Assembly: GCF_000016325.1 (NCBI RefSeq)
Contig: NC_009436.1
Location: forward strand, 496,001-560,000
Direction: 5' to 3'
Source: Enterobacter sp. 638
Lineage (GTDB): Bacteria > Pseudomonadota > Gammaproteobacteria > Enterobacterales > Enterobacteriaceae
DNA: 64,000 bases
Below are positions 27,760-38,407 of the stretch, piece after piece. Each line of letters starts with the position of its first letter. The stretch's first letter is position 1. Position numbers and translations under genes: made by a program. Under the pieces are notes generated by a model. The model did no database searches and had not been told where the DNA came from. It saw only the letters and a program-made list of their open reading frames with translations.

Positions 27760-29022
27760 ATGGCGTTAACAGATATCAAAGTCAGAACAGCTAAGCCAAC
27801 GGACAAGCAATATAAGCTGACCGATAGCAACGGTATGCATCTTCTCGTCCACCCAAATGGTTCAAGGTACTGGCGTCTGCAGTACCGCTTTGGCGGGAAG
27901 CAAAAGATGCTGGCTTTAGGCGTTTATCCTGATGTGTCTCTTGCAGATGCCAGAGCTCGTCGTGATGAGGCTCGTAAGCTGTTGGCAAACAGCATCGATC
28001 CGGGAGACAAAAAGAAAAATGATAAGGTTGAGCAGGAAGAAGCGCGTACTTTCGAACAGCTCGCTGTTGAATGGCATGCCACAAATAAAAAGTGGTCGGA
28101 AGAACATAGCCGACGTGTACTGAAAAGCTTGGAAGACAACCTCTTTCCTGCCATTGGTAAACGCAACATTGCCGAGTTAAAAACTCGTGATTTATTAGCA
28201 CCCATTAAAGCCGTAGAGATGTCTGGACGTCTTGAGGTTGCTGCCCGTCTTCAACAGCGCACTACGGCCATCATGCGTTATGCAGTGCAAAGTGGATTAA
28301 TTGATTATAACCCGGCACAAGAGATGGCTGGGGCGGTTGCTTCCAGTAATCGACAACATCGTCCGGCGCTGGAATTAAAGCGAATCCCTGAGTTACTTGA
28401 GAAAATAGACAGCTATACCGGCAGGCCACTTACCCGCTGGGCGACAGAACTCACTCTGCTTATCTTTATTCGATCTAGTGAGCTCCGTTTTGCTCGCTGG
28501 TCAGAGATCGATTTTGAAACGTCAATGTGGACGATCCCACCAGAACGAGAGCCTATTCCCGGCGTGAAACATTCTCACCGAGGCTCAAAAATGCGCACGC
28601 CGCATCTGGTACCGCTTTCAAAGCAGGCGCTGGAGATCCTGAGGCAAATAAAACATTTTTGCGGGGAATACGAACTGATTTTTATTGGCGATCACGACCC
28701 GCGTAAACCCATGAGTGAGAACACGGTGAACAGTGCGCTGCGGGTAATGGGTTATGACACTAAAGTCGAAGTCTGTGGTCATGGCTTTCGCACAATGGCC
28801 TGTAGTTCTTTGATTGAGTCAGGTCTATGGTCCAAAGATGCGGTCGAACGCCAGATGAGCCATATGGAACGCAATTCGGTGAGGGCGGCGTATATCCATA
28901 AAGCGGAACATCTGGATGAGCGCAAGCTGATGTTGCAGTGGTGGGCTGATTTTCTGGATGCTAACCGGGAGAAGGGGATTACGCCGTTTGACTATGCAAA
29001 GATCAATCGGGGTAATATTTAG
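27760..29022 (+). CDS. intB: P4-type tyrosine integrase
   Basis: 420-residue site-specific recombinase of the P4/IntB class that uses tRNA genes as targets. It has an N-terminal arm-binding domain (LTDIKVRTAKPTDKQYKLTDSNGMHLLV) and a core-binding domain (about 100-200). The catalytic residues are Arg243 (SSELRFARW), His341-x-x-Arg344 (GHGFR), His368 (SHME) and the Tyr378 nucleophile (AAYIHK). All are present, so the element could still excise. It starts 187 bp after leuX, pointing away from it. Confidence 0.93.
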   Translation: MALTDIKVRTAKPTDKQYKLTDSNGMHLLVHPNGSRYWRLQYRFGGKQKMLALGVYPDVSLADARARRDEARKLLANSIDPGDKKKNDKVEQEEARTFEQLAVEWHATNKKWSEEHSRRVLKSLEDNLFPAIGKRNIAELKTRDLLAPIKAVEMSGRLEVAARLQQRTTAIMRYAVQSGLIDYNPAQEMAGAVASSNRQHRPALELKRIPELLEKIDSYTGRPLTRWATELTLLIFIRSSELRFARWSEIDFETSMWTIPPEREPIPGVKHSHRGSKMRTPHLVPLSKQALEILRQIKHFCGEYELIFIGDHDPRKPMSENTVNSALRVMGYDTKVEVCGHGFRTMACSSLIESGLWSKDAVERQMSHMERNSVRAAYIHKAEHLDERKLMLQWWADFLDANREKGITPFDYAKINRGNI

Positions 29023-29228
29023 TGTATATGTTTAATTAGTATACAACTAATCAACCAGTTTCACTTTGGAAGCTGGTTGATGGATGGATTTGATCCGCCA
29101 TCTTCGCGGACGGATAGGGAAAGATACGATGTTGAAATCGCTCGTAATGATTGTGTCAAAGAGCCTATAGATATCATGGGTTAGCTTTTATACAATAGGT
29201 GAATTCTTACTTTAGAGAGCATGAACTC

Positions 29229-30878
29229 ATGAGCGCAATCACATTACGTAAAGCGTTGGGTGTACTTGCGAAGTCATCTTCGTTTTCCGTCACAACCGTG
29301 ACACACCGTCAGAAGGATGAGTTCGATCAGATAAAGGAACAACTTTTTGTTAAACAAGAGATTGAAACCGAATTACAACGCTATCTGGATGTTGCTAAAC
29401 CCGGTGAAATCATTTTTTTGTGCGGTAGTAGCGGGGACGGAAAGTCCGAAATTTTAACCCGCTGTCAGTCAGATCCGCGTTATCAGCGGCGATTTATTTT
29501 CCATCTGGATGCCACTCATAGCTTTGCCCCTCGACAATCAGCCATTGATGCTTTGAATGAGTTATTTGCTAATTATCATCAGCAGTCATCTCCATTGCTC
29601 ATTGGCATCAACACCGGAATGCTTGCTAACTTTGCCCGAGAAGGCGCTGAATGCCACAAGGTGATCCGGTCTGCAATTGACTCATTTTTATCAGGGCAGC
29701 AGGATGCAAGCCGTCCTTACCGTAACGAGAATTGTTCTTTTTTTGATTTTGAACATTACCCTAAATTCCAGTTTGACGAAAATAAACAATATTCATCATT
29801 TATTAAGGCCTTATTAGATAATTTAACTCGTGATGATGATAATAATTTATTTCAGTTTATCTTTCGGCGCGATGAATCATTTAATCCAGATCTAAAAGAG
29901 GTTGCAAACTTTAAATTGCTTTGCGTACCTGGTGTGCAGAATGTGTTGATTACGCAGCTCTTTAAAGCGCGATTAATTAAAGACCAGTTTGTAACGACCC
30001 GAACGCTGCTGGATTTTTTGCATCATCTGCTGATGGGGCCTGGCTACTTATTTGATAACCTCTTCACCGGTGCAGAAAATGATCTGATTAAAAAAGTTTC
30101 CGATTTTGATCCCGCCAGATTGCATACCTATGAACTCGATCAGTTCATTTTGCGCTATGAGCTTGGACTGGTTGACGCCGAACTCGATGATTTTTTAGCC
30201 GCAATTGAGCCATTGCACATTAAATTTGATCGCCAGTGCGTTAAGCCTCGTGATGCAACCTCACTGATCCGGCTTTTCTGGTTGTTGCAACATGAGTCGC
30301 TAGGAAATAATTATCACCGGAAATTTTCTGCGTTCTTTAACGAATCGCTGTTTGAACGTTACTCAGAAATCTGGCACTTGCATAGGAATTACACAGCAGA
30401 TCCGGAGCAAAAAAGATCACTGAATCGCTTCTATGCTTTTGAGCTTATCGCGGGTATCCAGCGCTACGCCAACCGCAAAGCGCCTGAATTAAGTATGCAA
30501 AAAGAAGAGTTCTTTTTGGGTGAGTTTGGTGGGGTTAAAATAACCGCACCGGTAGAGATAAAGCCTGATTGGGACGCTATCCGCAATAAAAATACGGCAC
30601 ATCCAACGGGCTTTGATGTCTATTTAAAGGTGGGGCAAAATCCACTACCGCATATCCATATCGGACTTAATTTGTTTGAATTATTGGACAAATTGAATAA
30701 TGGCTATCGTCCGAATAAATACGATAAAAATGCCATTGTGTTACTGGATGAAATTGTTGAGTTGATCGCGGAGCAGGCTAAATCCAGCAGCGAAATCAAA
30801 TTTTATGATGGCAGACAACGGGTTTATCGTGCAAAGGCGGATGACGATATGATCACTATTAGCGGTATGGAGGGTTAG
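29229..30878 (+). CDS. dptF: Phosphorothioation-dependent restriction protein DptF
   Basis: 549-residue protein of the DptFGH complex, which cuts DNA lacking the Dnd phosphorothioate mark. Walker A GSSGDGKS lies at residues 66-73 in a P-loop fold; a Walker-B-like stretch (PLLIGINTGML) follows near 125. The start at 29229 (MSAITLRKALGVL) has AGAGAG nine nt upstream; GTG 29199 is an alternative. It is the first gene of dptF-dptG-dptH, 4 bp from dptG. The assignment rests on the order with dptG/dptH and the dnd genes and on resemblance to known DptF proteins. Confidence 0.88.
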   Translation: MSAITLRKALGVLAKSSSFSVTTVTHRQKDEFDQIKEQLFVKQEIETELQRYLDVAKPGEIIFLCGSSGDGKSEILTRCQSDPRYQRRFIFHLDATHSFAPRQSAIDALNELFANYHQQSSPLLIGINTGMLANFAREGAECHKVIRSAIDSFLSGQQDASRPYRNENCSFFDFEHYPKFQFDENKQYSSFIKALLDNLTRDDDNNLFQFIFRRDESFNPDLKEVANFKLLCVPGVQNVLITQLFKARLIKDQFVTTRTLLDFLHHLLMGPGYLFDNLFTGAENDLIKKVSDFDPARLHTYELDQFILRYELGLVDAELDDFLAAIEPLHIKFDRQCVKPRDATSLIRLFWLLQHESLGNNYHRKFSAFFNESLFERYSEIWHLHRNYTADPEQKRSLNRFYAFELIAGIQRYANRKAPELSMQKEEFFLGEFGGVKITAPVEIKPDWDAIRNKNTAHPTGFDVYLKVGQNPLPHIHIGLNLFELLDKLNNGYRPNKYDKNAIVLLDEIVELIAEQAKSSSEIKFYDGRQRVYRAKADDDMITISGMEG

Positions 30879-30882
30879 CAGA

Positions 30883-32205
30883 ATGTACCCTATCGCAACC
30901 GAGTTAAAAGTGGGTAACAATCAACTTGATAGTTACCTGCCTGTACGCAATAAAAACAACGATATTAGCTGGCAATTCGTCACCGGTTTGGTCCTTAGCT
31001 ACGCCCTGAAACGCAAAATTGAAGCTTACGATCCCGATCAATTCCGTGAAGATTGTAAAACACATATGCAGGAGATGCTTGATGAGCCTGCATTTTGGTC
31101 AGTGCTGGAACGGATGTATTTCTCCAGCCAGGACATTTTCCGCGTATCCCCACTTTTTTTACTGTTTCATGCTCAATTCGTGGGTGAAAAAATAAGTGCG
31201 GGTTCAACAGCAGATAAACGTCTTGGTACGCTGTTTGCCAATTTGATGGGTGATTTCAATCTTCGTTATCCCATACGGGATAGACTGAACTTCATTGAGC
31301 AGCAAGTGCTGAATAAGCTCAATGAAAAAATAAAGCTGTTAGGGAAAGGACCATTTACCGAAGAGCAACCTTATCTTCCGTATATGGTAACGTGTTTTCA
31401 GTCCGATTTGGCGTTTCTGGCAGAACATCCACAATACCTTTTACAGGAATTGACCAACACTTTGCGTTTGTACGCCTTTAGCTGGTGTGCTCAATTAGCG
31501 CTCAATCTGGACAACTGGCAAGACGGCGAACCACAAAGCAAATCACTTTTTTTTATTCTTGATAGCGAAAAAGCCAGCTCCGAGCGAGAAAAGGTGAAGC
31601 GTTATGGCTATAAGCTGTTTGCTAGCCAGAGCGAAAAACTTTTCCCGGTGCTCTCTGCGCTGGAGGTTTTACAATGGGGAAAAGGACAGAAAAAGCGTCC
31701 GTTATGGCAGATTTATCAAGATGCACTGAATGATTTAGACTCATCTTCTCAGGTATTGAATGACCTTAACGATTATTTGCAGGACTTTATTGTGGATCGC
31801 AGCCTCCCGCTTCGTGACCGCGCAACAAGCCTGGAAAGTGCATTCAAACAGCTATTATCCGTTGCCCTAGAGCAGTTCCAGGGTAAAAAAACTGACCGCG
31901 CGACGGTAAATCGTAAATACGTTAATGAGCTGGAAAACCAGATTTGCACTGACTTCATTCAGGTGCGTGGTCGGGCAGGGAAAGTGCTGGTGCTGAATCA
32001 GGATCGTCTTCTGTTACTGACCAATCTCACTGTGGGCAAAAATGACAAACTCCGCCTGCATGAACTGCTGCGTGGTTTTGAACAGCGCGGTTTTTATCTG
32101 GACAACCAGTCGGCGCAGACGCTGGTGGCGTTTTATGAACGCATGGGAAATGTAGAGCGAATGAGTGATAGTGGAGACGCCGTGTATGTCCGCAAAACAG
32201 TATGA
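30883..32205 (+). CDS. dptG: Phosphorothioation-dependent restriction protein DptG
   Basis: 440 residues, no catalytic motif that I can see and no membrane segment. It is assigned as DptG because it lies between DptF- and DptH-like genes with tight spacing (4 bp after dptF, 20-bp overlap with dptH) and has the family's usual length. The DptG role inside the restriction complex is not well defined; a structural or adaptor function is likely. GAGG precedes the ATG. Confidence 0.85.
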   Translation: MYPIATELKVGNNQLDSYLPVRNKNNDISWQFVTGLVLSYALKRKIEAYDPDQFREDCKTHMQEMLDEPAFWSVLERMYFSSQDIFRVSPLFLLFHAQFVGEKISAGSTADKRLGTLFANLMGDFNLRYPIRDRLNFIEQQVLNKLNEKIKLLGKGPFTEEQPYLPYMVTCFQSDLAFLAEHPQYLLQELTNTLRLYAFSWCAQLALNLDNWQDGEPQSKSLFFILDSEKASSEREKVKRYGYKLFASQSEKLFPVLSALEVLQWGKGQKKRPLWQIYQDALNDLDSSSQVLNDLNDYLQDFIVDRSLPLRDRATSLESAFKQLLSVALEQFQGKKTDRATVNRKYVNELENQICTDFIQVRGRAGKVLVLNQDRLLLLTNLTVGKNDKLRLHELLRGFEQRGFYLDNQSAQTLVAFYERMGNVERMSDSGDAVYVRKTV

Positions 32206-35200
32206 AACCTATCTGGCAGAAACTTTTATTGAATGGGTAGGTGGCATCATTCAGCCCGGCGAGCGCTACCAGTTCAAATCTCCCGATCCCGATAATGCCC
32301 TAAAACTCTGGGAGGCATTCGTCTCTCTGGCGGACGGCAATCAGTTGGAAATTGCGCCAGGGCAATATATTGATTGTCTCCCCTGCAATGGGGTTCAGCT
32401 TATTCCTGTACTACACGGAGCCGAGGCTCCAGCATTCACAGAAAACTACATTTCTCATTTGCGCGATGAAGTTGCAGGGCGCAGCGGCGTTTTTGCCCAA
32501 ACAGCGCTGTTGATTATTCACAACAGTATGCTCGATACCCTGATTAACAGCACGAAAGACGTGGCGGCACCGGATGCTATCTGGTACCCACAAACTTTAA
32601 GTCATCAACTGGAAAAGCTTATTACCACAGACAGTAACTGTTCGGAATTGTCCCGCTGTTTGCTGGAGGATCAACTGTCAACGGTACTGGATGAAGGCGC
32701 GACCGTATTTGGTTTCTCGTCGCTGTATCGCTTGCTGGATGATGGCAATCTGGATTTCTCCGAGCTTCATCTGTTTAAAGATGATGAACTACTGAACTAT
32801 AGCCAGAAGCAGCTACGCACCCGACTGAATGAAAACCGGAAATTATATCGCCAGATAGAAGACAGTGTTGAACGCTACAGTGGACAGCTGGAGAATGTAC
32901 TGCCTGAATTCAGTACTAAATTCATTCAGGAGCATTTTTACGATAAAGGCGACTGGCGTGAGCTCGATTTCTCTGACTACAGGAAAGAGAAAGAGCAGAA
33001 CAGCGAACAAAAACTGGTGCTGGAGAATGTCTCCGTCGAAAACGGCGACATTTGGCTACGGGCAAAAAGTGCTAGTAAGGCAGGAAAACGCGATATCAGC
33101 CTACTGGTGCAAGTGCAGCCAGGGCAATCAAAGGCTGAGCTGGAGTTCAGCTTTCAGGGCAACGATCTCCAGGATAATCAGATAAAGATTGCCCATAATC
33201 GCCAGTTAAAGAACATGCCTTTCTGGCGCACCAGCCGGGCGGGCGGCAAGACTTCCCGCATTATGGCGTCGGTTCCTTTTGACGGGCATCCCTGCTTCTT
33301 TAGTCTCGAACTAACCAACCGTAATAATTCAGCCGAAGAGTATAAATTTCGCCTGTTGTTGGTCGAGCAGGGACAATTCTGGCTAAACGATATTCAGCAC
33401 TGCTACCGCGTTGAACCAGGTAAAGACCAAATAACCCTGCAACTAGAAGATAACACGCTGCGTATTGCCGAGTCTGGCAACTTGGCCTGTACGTTGGATG
33501 ACGAGAGCGAAGGCATCGACTGCCAGCATTATGCTCAGGTGAATTTTGAGACGCTGGCAAATCAAAGTGACCTGGTTCAGTTTGCGATCGTTTCCGGTGA
33601 TTCCCGTCTGTCGTTTAACATCGAGGGGCCGGGAGCAGAAGAAGGGCTAACGCTGCCGCTGCTTTTTGACCAAAGTCGTTTCAACAAATTGTTTAAGGAA
33701 GAGGGCAATGCAACCTGGAACCGACTAAAAGGGCGCATCATCCTCGATAATACTGAACACAAGGTCGTCGGTGTACGCCAGCATTTGTTGATACTGGAAG
33801 CCTCATTAATTGAGCAACGTCTGCTAGGTACGGGAAGTGACGATAGCGAGTTTGCGCTGGATGAACTTCTTGCTAGCTACCCCGATCTCCATAACGCTTA
33901 TGAGCAGTTATTTGCCTACTATCATCGTCGTAACACCCTGCCGAGTCTGGTGTCGTGGTCAACGGAATATCGCGCACTGGTCAGCTACATTGCTACTACG
34001 TTTGAACAGTCACTCCAGCAAATAGGCCTGAGCAGAGCGCTGACAGCGCAAGAGAAACGTCTTCTGCATCTTGGGATCTGCCGCAATGATAGCCATGAGC
34101 GCCTCTCTCCGCTGCATCCTCTGGTGCTGGCCTACCATCTACAACTGGCAGAAACTATCGTTGCGGAGTCGGAACAGCACGATTCGGCATCATTTGCCAC
34201 ACTACCGCCGATCACTATTGATCGCTTGATGGTTTCCGGGTTAGTGCCGTTTGTTTATCACAGTGAGCATGAATACGCGCAACTACAGCCGGTGGATGAA
34301 AACCGCTTCTGGATTGATGTAGTTCCCCAGCGGCAGGTCAGCCATGACTACGTTAAACGTCTGGTAAAAGACAAACTTAATGAGTTCACGGACGCTTACG
34401 CCCGGTTGTTCCAGAGCGCTGAAAACAGTGCGTTGATTATCAATGCCATTAATCAAGGGAACGCCAAAGAACTGTTTCTGGGATTAGTAGAATATTTTAA
34501 GCAAGAAAAAGAGAAGGCTATTTCGGTTCATGTGAACTGCTACGATGAACGTTTGCTACCCAATATGTTCGATCACTTTGCAGAAAGTGGTAGCTATGAG
34601 CAGCTTAAAAACGATCTCGATCTGAACAGCGGCGTATGGCGGGCGGAAGCCGATATGCTGATTGACCTGCTGCGTAGCCGGTTAACGTTCAGCAAGTTTG
34701 TCCTGCCGTCAGAAAGCGACAAGCTGGCCTATGCACATCTGGCATTTTTCACCAATACAGCACCTGTGGATTGCCGTCAGATCCGCATTGAAGATGCGTC
34801 CAGTGGGGTATTGTGTCATGGGTTGATCGCTGGGGAAGGTGCCGAAACGCAGGGGGATGCTTACTTTACCGCCTTTGGACTGCGTGATGTGGATACTGAG
34901 TCCTACTGCGCCCTGCGTCTTGCCCGACTAATCGGCTGTCTGTGGCAACCTGCACGTCAAAGCAACAGCCAGTATCATGGACAAGGGATCGGCCTGGCTG
35001 TGAGCGGTAATTTTAAACAGCTGCTCAATTACTCCTACAATAGCGCGCTCTGGACCACCATTATTGATCCAAAAGTCACTCTCGACTTTTTCACCAGTCA
35101 GAAAGATGTGGTGCTTATCCACTATTCTGACCAGTACACCAGTTGCGCAGGCTACGATGCCGTCACCGTCACGAAGCAGGTTGATTTGTTTCTGCGGTTG

Positions 35201-37264
35201 CTCAAGACCGGAAGCCAGTCAGGGCAACCTGCTGTTGATAGTCAGCATTTGCTGGCTGAATTTAATGCCTTTAACGGCGAATGGCTGCTGAAAATGCTGC
35301 GCTCCAATGAAAGAGAGCGTAAAGAGAAGCACGGTATTATAGGTGCGTACAAATTTGTGCAATCTATGTTGCACCAGTCCGACATTTGCTGGATTCCGTT
35401 ATCGGTGGCCGAAATGATCCGTGTGTCCGGCAATGTCGGGCTGAAAATGAAAGAGAGCGATTTATCGAGAAATTTACAGGGTTATCGTAACGGCGCGATC
35501 TCTGATGATGTGCTCTTTGTGGGTTTCAAAGAAAACCGCCTCTATCTGTTACCTCTGGAAGTTAAAACCGGGGCGCGGCCTGACTACAGCTATGCAGGCC
35601 AACAGGCTCGTGAGCTGAAACGTTATTTACAGCAGGACATTCTGGAACCACAAACGCTGGCATCACAATTGTACCGGGCGCTCTTTATTCGTCAGGTGTT
35701 GATGCAGGTGGAGAAATTGCGTCTGTACGGTGTGCTGGACAGCAACAAACTGGCTCCCTTGCTGGATCGACGCGAATGGTGGTTAACGGGCGACTATCAG
35801 TTAGGTGAGTTGGCCGACTATGCAGACGCCTTCGTCGTGGCGCATGTAGACAGCGCAACCTGCTTCGATCTCTCTTATAAAGAGACAGCGGAGAATATCT
35901 TACAGATCGAAATCCCTTATTCACTGCTGCCTTCGTTGATTGCTGCGCAGGGGGATTCACCGTTGGTGGAACGTTACCGGGTGCCGGAAAAATACCGGCT
36001 TAAGCCTGAGTGTGATGCCAGTCCGTCAAAACCGGACGTGGTAGAAGTCACAACGCCGACTGCTGCACAGTCCATTTCGGAACCTGAGTCGGAGTCGTTA
36101 CAGCCTGCTGTACCGGTGGTGACACCTGATATTTGCGATACTCCATTACAGATTCTGTTTGGTCATGATGCTGCGCGTCAGAGCCCGTTACATTGGGAGC
36201 CAACTAACACCGCCAAGTTCATGAATACCAATACCGGCATTATTGGAACGATGGGCACCGGTAAAACCCAGTTTACTAAATCGCTGGTCACACAGTTGAT
36301 GCGTAATCAGTCCTGTAACGTTGATGGTAAACCTATCGGTTTGCTGATCTTCGACTACAAATCAGACTATGTGGATGAGACTTTTCTTGATGCCACGGGT
36401 GCGAAAAAGTACAAGTTATTTAAGTTGCCTTATAACCCCTTATCTCTGGTTGGCGACACGCCAATGCTACCTATCCATACCGCTGGTGGATTATCTGAAA
36501 CGATGGCGAAAGCCTATGGCCTGGGCCATAAGCAGCAGCTTAAATTAGAAAATCTGATTTTAGAATGCTACGAAGCTGTGGGGATTTCACCAGAGGACTC
36601 AACAACATGGTCAAGAACCGCGCCAACGATTGAAGATGTATGGCAGCGCTTCCTTGATCAGGAAAAGGTTGAAGAAGATTCGCTTTACGCAGCGCTTTCT
36701 AAGCTGGCGCGTTACAAGATATTCGAAACCATACCGGAGAAGATAACCAGTCTGTACGAATTGATTGACGGTGTCACTGTGATTGAACTGGCTGGTTACC
36801 CGCCAGAAGTGCAAAACCTAGTGGTCGCACTAACACTGGATCTTTTTTACGCGCAGATGCAAAAGCGCGGTAAACCAGTGGTACGAGGGGATTATCGTCA
36901 GCTCACTAAAATGATTCTGGTCGATGAAGCCGATAACTTTATGCGACAGGATTTTTCCAGTTTGCGCAAGATCCTTAAAGAGGGTCGCGAATATGGTGTA
37001 GGAGCTATTCTTTCAACGCAGGAGATCACACATTTTAAGACTGGAGAAGATAATTACGCTTCCTATATTTTAACTTGGGTGATTCATCGTGTATCAGAAA
37101 TTAAAAATGGCGATATTAAGGCTATTTTTAATGTCGATGAGAAAGGGGAGCAAGATTCTTTGATGGGACAAATTCGTCAGCTTGAAAAGCATTTTAGTTT
37201 GTATATTAATGGGGATAAAAAAGTAAGTAAAATGAGAGATAAGGCTTTCTGGGAACTTGTTTGA
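32186..37264 (+). CDS. dptH: Phosphorothioation-dependent restriction protein DptH (FtsK/HerA-like ATPase)
   Basis: About 1692 residues from ATG 32186; GTG 32165 upstream is an alternative. The large N-terminal part (1-1250) has no simple motif but includes a segment near 1120-1150 resembling nuclease-like cores (GFKENRLYLLPLEVKTGARP, with ExK). The C-terminal domain is a HerA/FtsK-type ATPase: Walker A GTMGTGKT at 1354-1361, and Walker B MILVDEAD with Asp1580-Glu1581, followed by STQEITHF. DptH is thought to be the motor/effector of Dpt restriction. The gene is intact over 5 kb, so restriction is probably functional. Confidence 0.88.
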   Translation: MSAKQYETYLAETFIEWVGGIIQPGERYQFKSPDPDNALKLWEAFVSLADGNQLEIAPGQYIDCLPCNGVQLIPVLHGAEAPAFTENYISHLRDEVAGRSGVFAQTALLIIHNSMLDTLINSTKDVAAPDAIWYPQTLSHQLEKLITTDSNCSELSRCLLEDQLSTVLDEGATVFGFSSLYRLLDDGNLDFSELHLFKDDELLNYSQKQLRTRLNENRKLYRQIEDSVERYSGQLENVLPEFSTKFIQEHFYDKGDWRELDFSDYRKEKEQNSEQKLVLENVSVENGDIWLRAKSASKAGKRDISLLVQVQPGQSKAELEFSFQGNDLQDNQIKIAHNRQLKNMPFWRTSRAGGKTSRIMASVPFDGHPCFFSLELTNRNNSAEEYKFRLLLVEQGQFWLNDIQHCYRVEPGKDQITLQLEDNTLRIAESGNLACTLDDESEGIDCQHYAQVNFETLANQSDLVQFAIVSGDSRLSFNIEGPGAEEGLTLPLLFDQSRFNKLFKEEGNATWNRLKGRIILDNTEHKVVGVRQHLLILEASLIEQRLLGTGSDDSEFALDELLASYPDLHNAYEQLFAYYHRRNTLPSLVSWSTEYRALVSYIATTFEQSLQQIGLSRALTAQEKRLLHLGICRNDSHERLSPLHPLVLAYHLQLAETIVAESEQHDSASFATLPPITIDRLMVSGLVPFVYHSEHEYAQLQPVDENRFWIDVVPQRQVSHDYVKRLVKDKLNEFTDAYARLFQSAENSALIINAINQGNAKELFLGLVEYFKQEKEKAISVHVNCYDERLLPNMFDHFAESGSYEQLKNDLDLNSGVWRAEADMLIDLLRSRLTFSKFVLPSESDKLAYAHLAFFTNTAPVDCRQIRIEDASSGVLCHGLIAGEGAETQGDAYFTAFGLRDVDTESYCALRLARLIGCLWQPARQSNSQYHGQGIGLAVSGNFKQLLNYSYNSALWTTIIDPKVTLDFFTSQKDVVLIHYSDQYTSCAGYDAVTVTKQVDLFLRLLKTGSQSGQPAVDSQHLLAEFNAFNGEWLLKMLRSNERERKEKHGIIGAYKFVQSMLHQSDICWIPLSVAEMIRVSGNVGLKMKESDLSRNLQGYRNGAISDDVLFVGFKENRLYLLPLEVKTGARPDYSYAGQQARELKRYLQQDILEPQTLASQLYRALFIRQVLMQVEKLRLYGVLDSNKLAPLLDRREWWLTGDYQLGELADYADAFVVAHVDSATCFDLSYKETAENILQIEIPYSLLPSLIAAQGDSPLVERYRVPEKYRLKPECDASPSKPDVVEVTTPTAAQSISEPESESLQPAVPVVTPDICDTPLQILFGHDAARQSPLHWEPTNTAKFMNTNTGIIGTMGTGKTQFTKSLVTQLMRNQSCNVDGKPIGLLIFDYKSDYVDETFLDATGAKKYKLFKLPYNPLSLVGDTPMLPIHTAGGLSETMAKAYGLGHKQQLKLENLILECYEAVGISPEDSTTWSRTAPTIEDVWQRFLDQEKVEEDSLYAALSKLARYKIFETIPEKITSLYELIDGVTVIELAGYPPEVQNLVVALTLDLFYAQMQKRGKPVVRGDYRQLTKMILVDEADNFMRQDFSSLRKILKEGREYGVGAILSTQEITHFKTGEDNYASYILTWVIHRVSEIKNGDIKAIFNVDEKGEQDSLMGQIRQLEKHFSLYINGDKKVSKMRDKAFWELV

Positions 37265-37303
37265 TTTTTAAGTGTGTTAATTGAGTAATTTAACGGAGAT
37301 GAA

Positions 37304-38407
37304 ATGGCCAAGCAAAATATTGAATTTATAAAGCTAGATAAAATAAAGTTGGATGAAAAAAATCCTCGTCTTCCCTCTACTTTTCGGAAAGATAAAATAG
37401 GGAAGAAAGACATTGTTAATTGGATGCTTAACGATGCATCTATTATAGAATTGATGTTGGCAATAGGACAGTCTGGTTTTTTTATCGGCGAGGCATTATT
37501 AGTTGTCCCTGATAATAGTCAAATTGGGGATTATATTGTAATAGAAGGTAATAGAAGACTTACATCTGTTATATTGCTCAACGAACCTGAATTGGCAATG
37601 TCACAAAAAATAAAAATAGAGAAAGTCCTTTCTGAAACCAAGGAACGGCCAAATGAGTTGCCATGCATTATTTTCGAAAACCGCGAGCAAATTAACAAAT
37701 ATCTTGGATATAGGCATATAACAGGGGTAAAGTCATGGGGGATTTTACCCAAGGCTAGATATCTTAATGAATTATCAAAAGAACTTAATGATGATGATTT
37801 TACTACTAAATGTAGAAAATTAGCAAAATCAATTGGTAGTCGTAGTGATTATGTCCGAGGTTTGCTAATAGCATATGAATTATATCTGAAAATAGAAGAT
37901 CAGGCTTTTTTCAAAATTGTATCCCTAGATGAAACTAGCTTACATTTTAACTATCTGTCTGATTCATTGAGTCGTGAAAATATCAGAGGGTATATTAATG
38001 TTGATATGAAATCAAATGAGCCCACAGCTAATGTAGATATGGGTAAATTAGAACTATTGACAAGATGGTTCTTCGAGAAAAATGAAAATGGACGCAGCCG
38101 GGTTTTAGGTGATAGCAATAATTTAAAAATGCTTGATACTGTTTTAGGCAACAAAGAATCAGAGGAGTACTTCCGAGAAGGTGAAGGTAATATAATAGAT
38201 GCCTATAATTTAGTCTCTATTACAGCCGATTCATTCAACCAAGAAATTGAAGCGTCTCTTGCTGGATTAAAAAGAGCCAACAATGTATTGTTTAAAGTCA
38301 AGCAACACCATGATTCAGTTAGGGAAAAGCTAAAAGATATATTTACGCTTGCGAAAAGCATGAATGCTGCTATCAAATCTATGTCAGAAGAGAAATGGGA
38401 TGATTGA
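37304..38407 (+). CDS. ParB/sulfiredoxin-fold protein of unknown role
   Basis: 367 residues. The N-terminal ~120 residues have the ParB/Srx pattern: I-xLDKIKLDEKNPRLP, GFFIGEALLVV, then YIVIEGNRRLTSVILL, the nucleotide-binding GNRR-type motif. The remainder is helical, and a ParB-like HTH is suggested around 165-190 (TTKCRKLAKSIGSRSDYVRGLLIAYEL). It is much more AT-rich than the dpt and dnd genes and overlaps the next gene by 8 bp, so the two form one cassette. It is not a chromosome-partition ParB: no ParA partner is present. DndB also has a ParB-like DGQHR motif, but this protein is distinct. Function unknown; a defence role is inferred from location. Confidence 0.75.
   Translation: MAKQNIEFIKLDKIKLDEKNPRLPSTFRKDKIGKKDIVNWMLNDASIIELMLAIGQSGFFIGEALLVVPDNSQIGDYIVIEGNRRLTSVILLNEPELAMSQKIKIEKVLSETKERPNELPCIIFENREQINKYLGYRHITGVKSWGILPKARYLNELSKELNDDDFTTKCRKLAKSIGSRSDYVRGLLIAYELYLKIEDQAFFKIVSLDETSLHFNYLSDSLSRENIRGYINVDMKSNEPTANVDMGKLELLTRWFFEKNENGRSRVLGDSNNLKMLDTVLGNKESEEYFREGEGNIIDAYNLVSITADSFNQEIEASLAGLKRANNVLFKVKQHHDSVREKLKDIFTLAKSMNAAIKSMSEEKWDD

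Noticed and set aside
37304..38407. Plasmid partition gene parB, implying an integrated plasmid
   Set aside because: No parA, no parS-like repeats, and the neighbour is nuclease-like; only the nucleotide-binding fold is shared.
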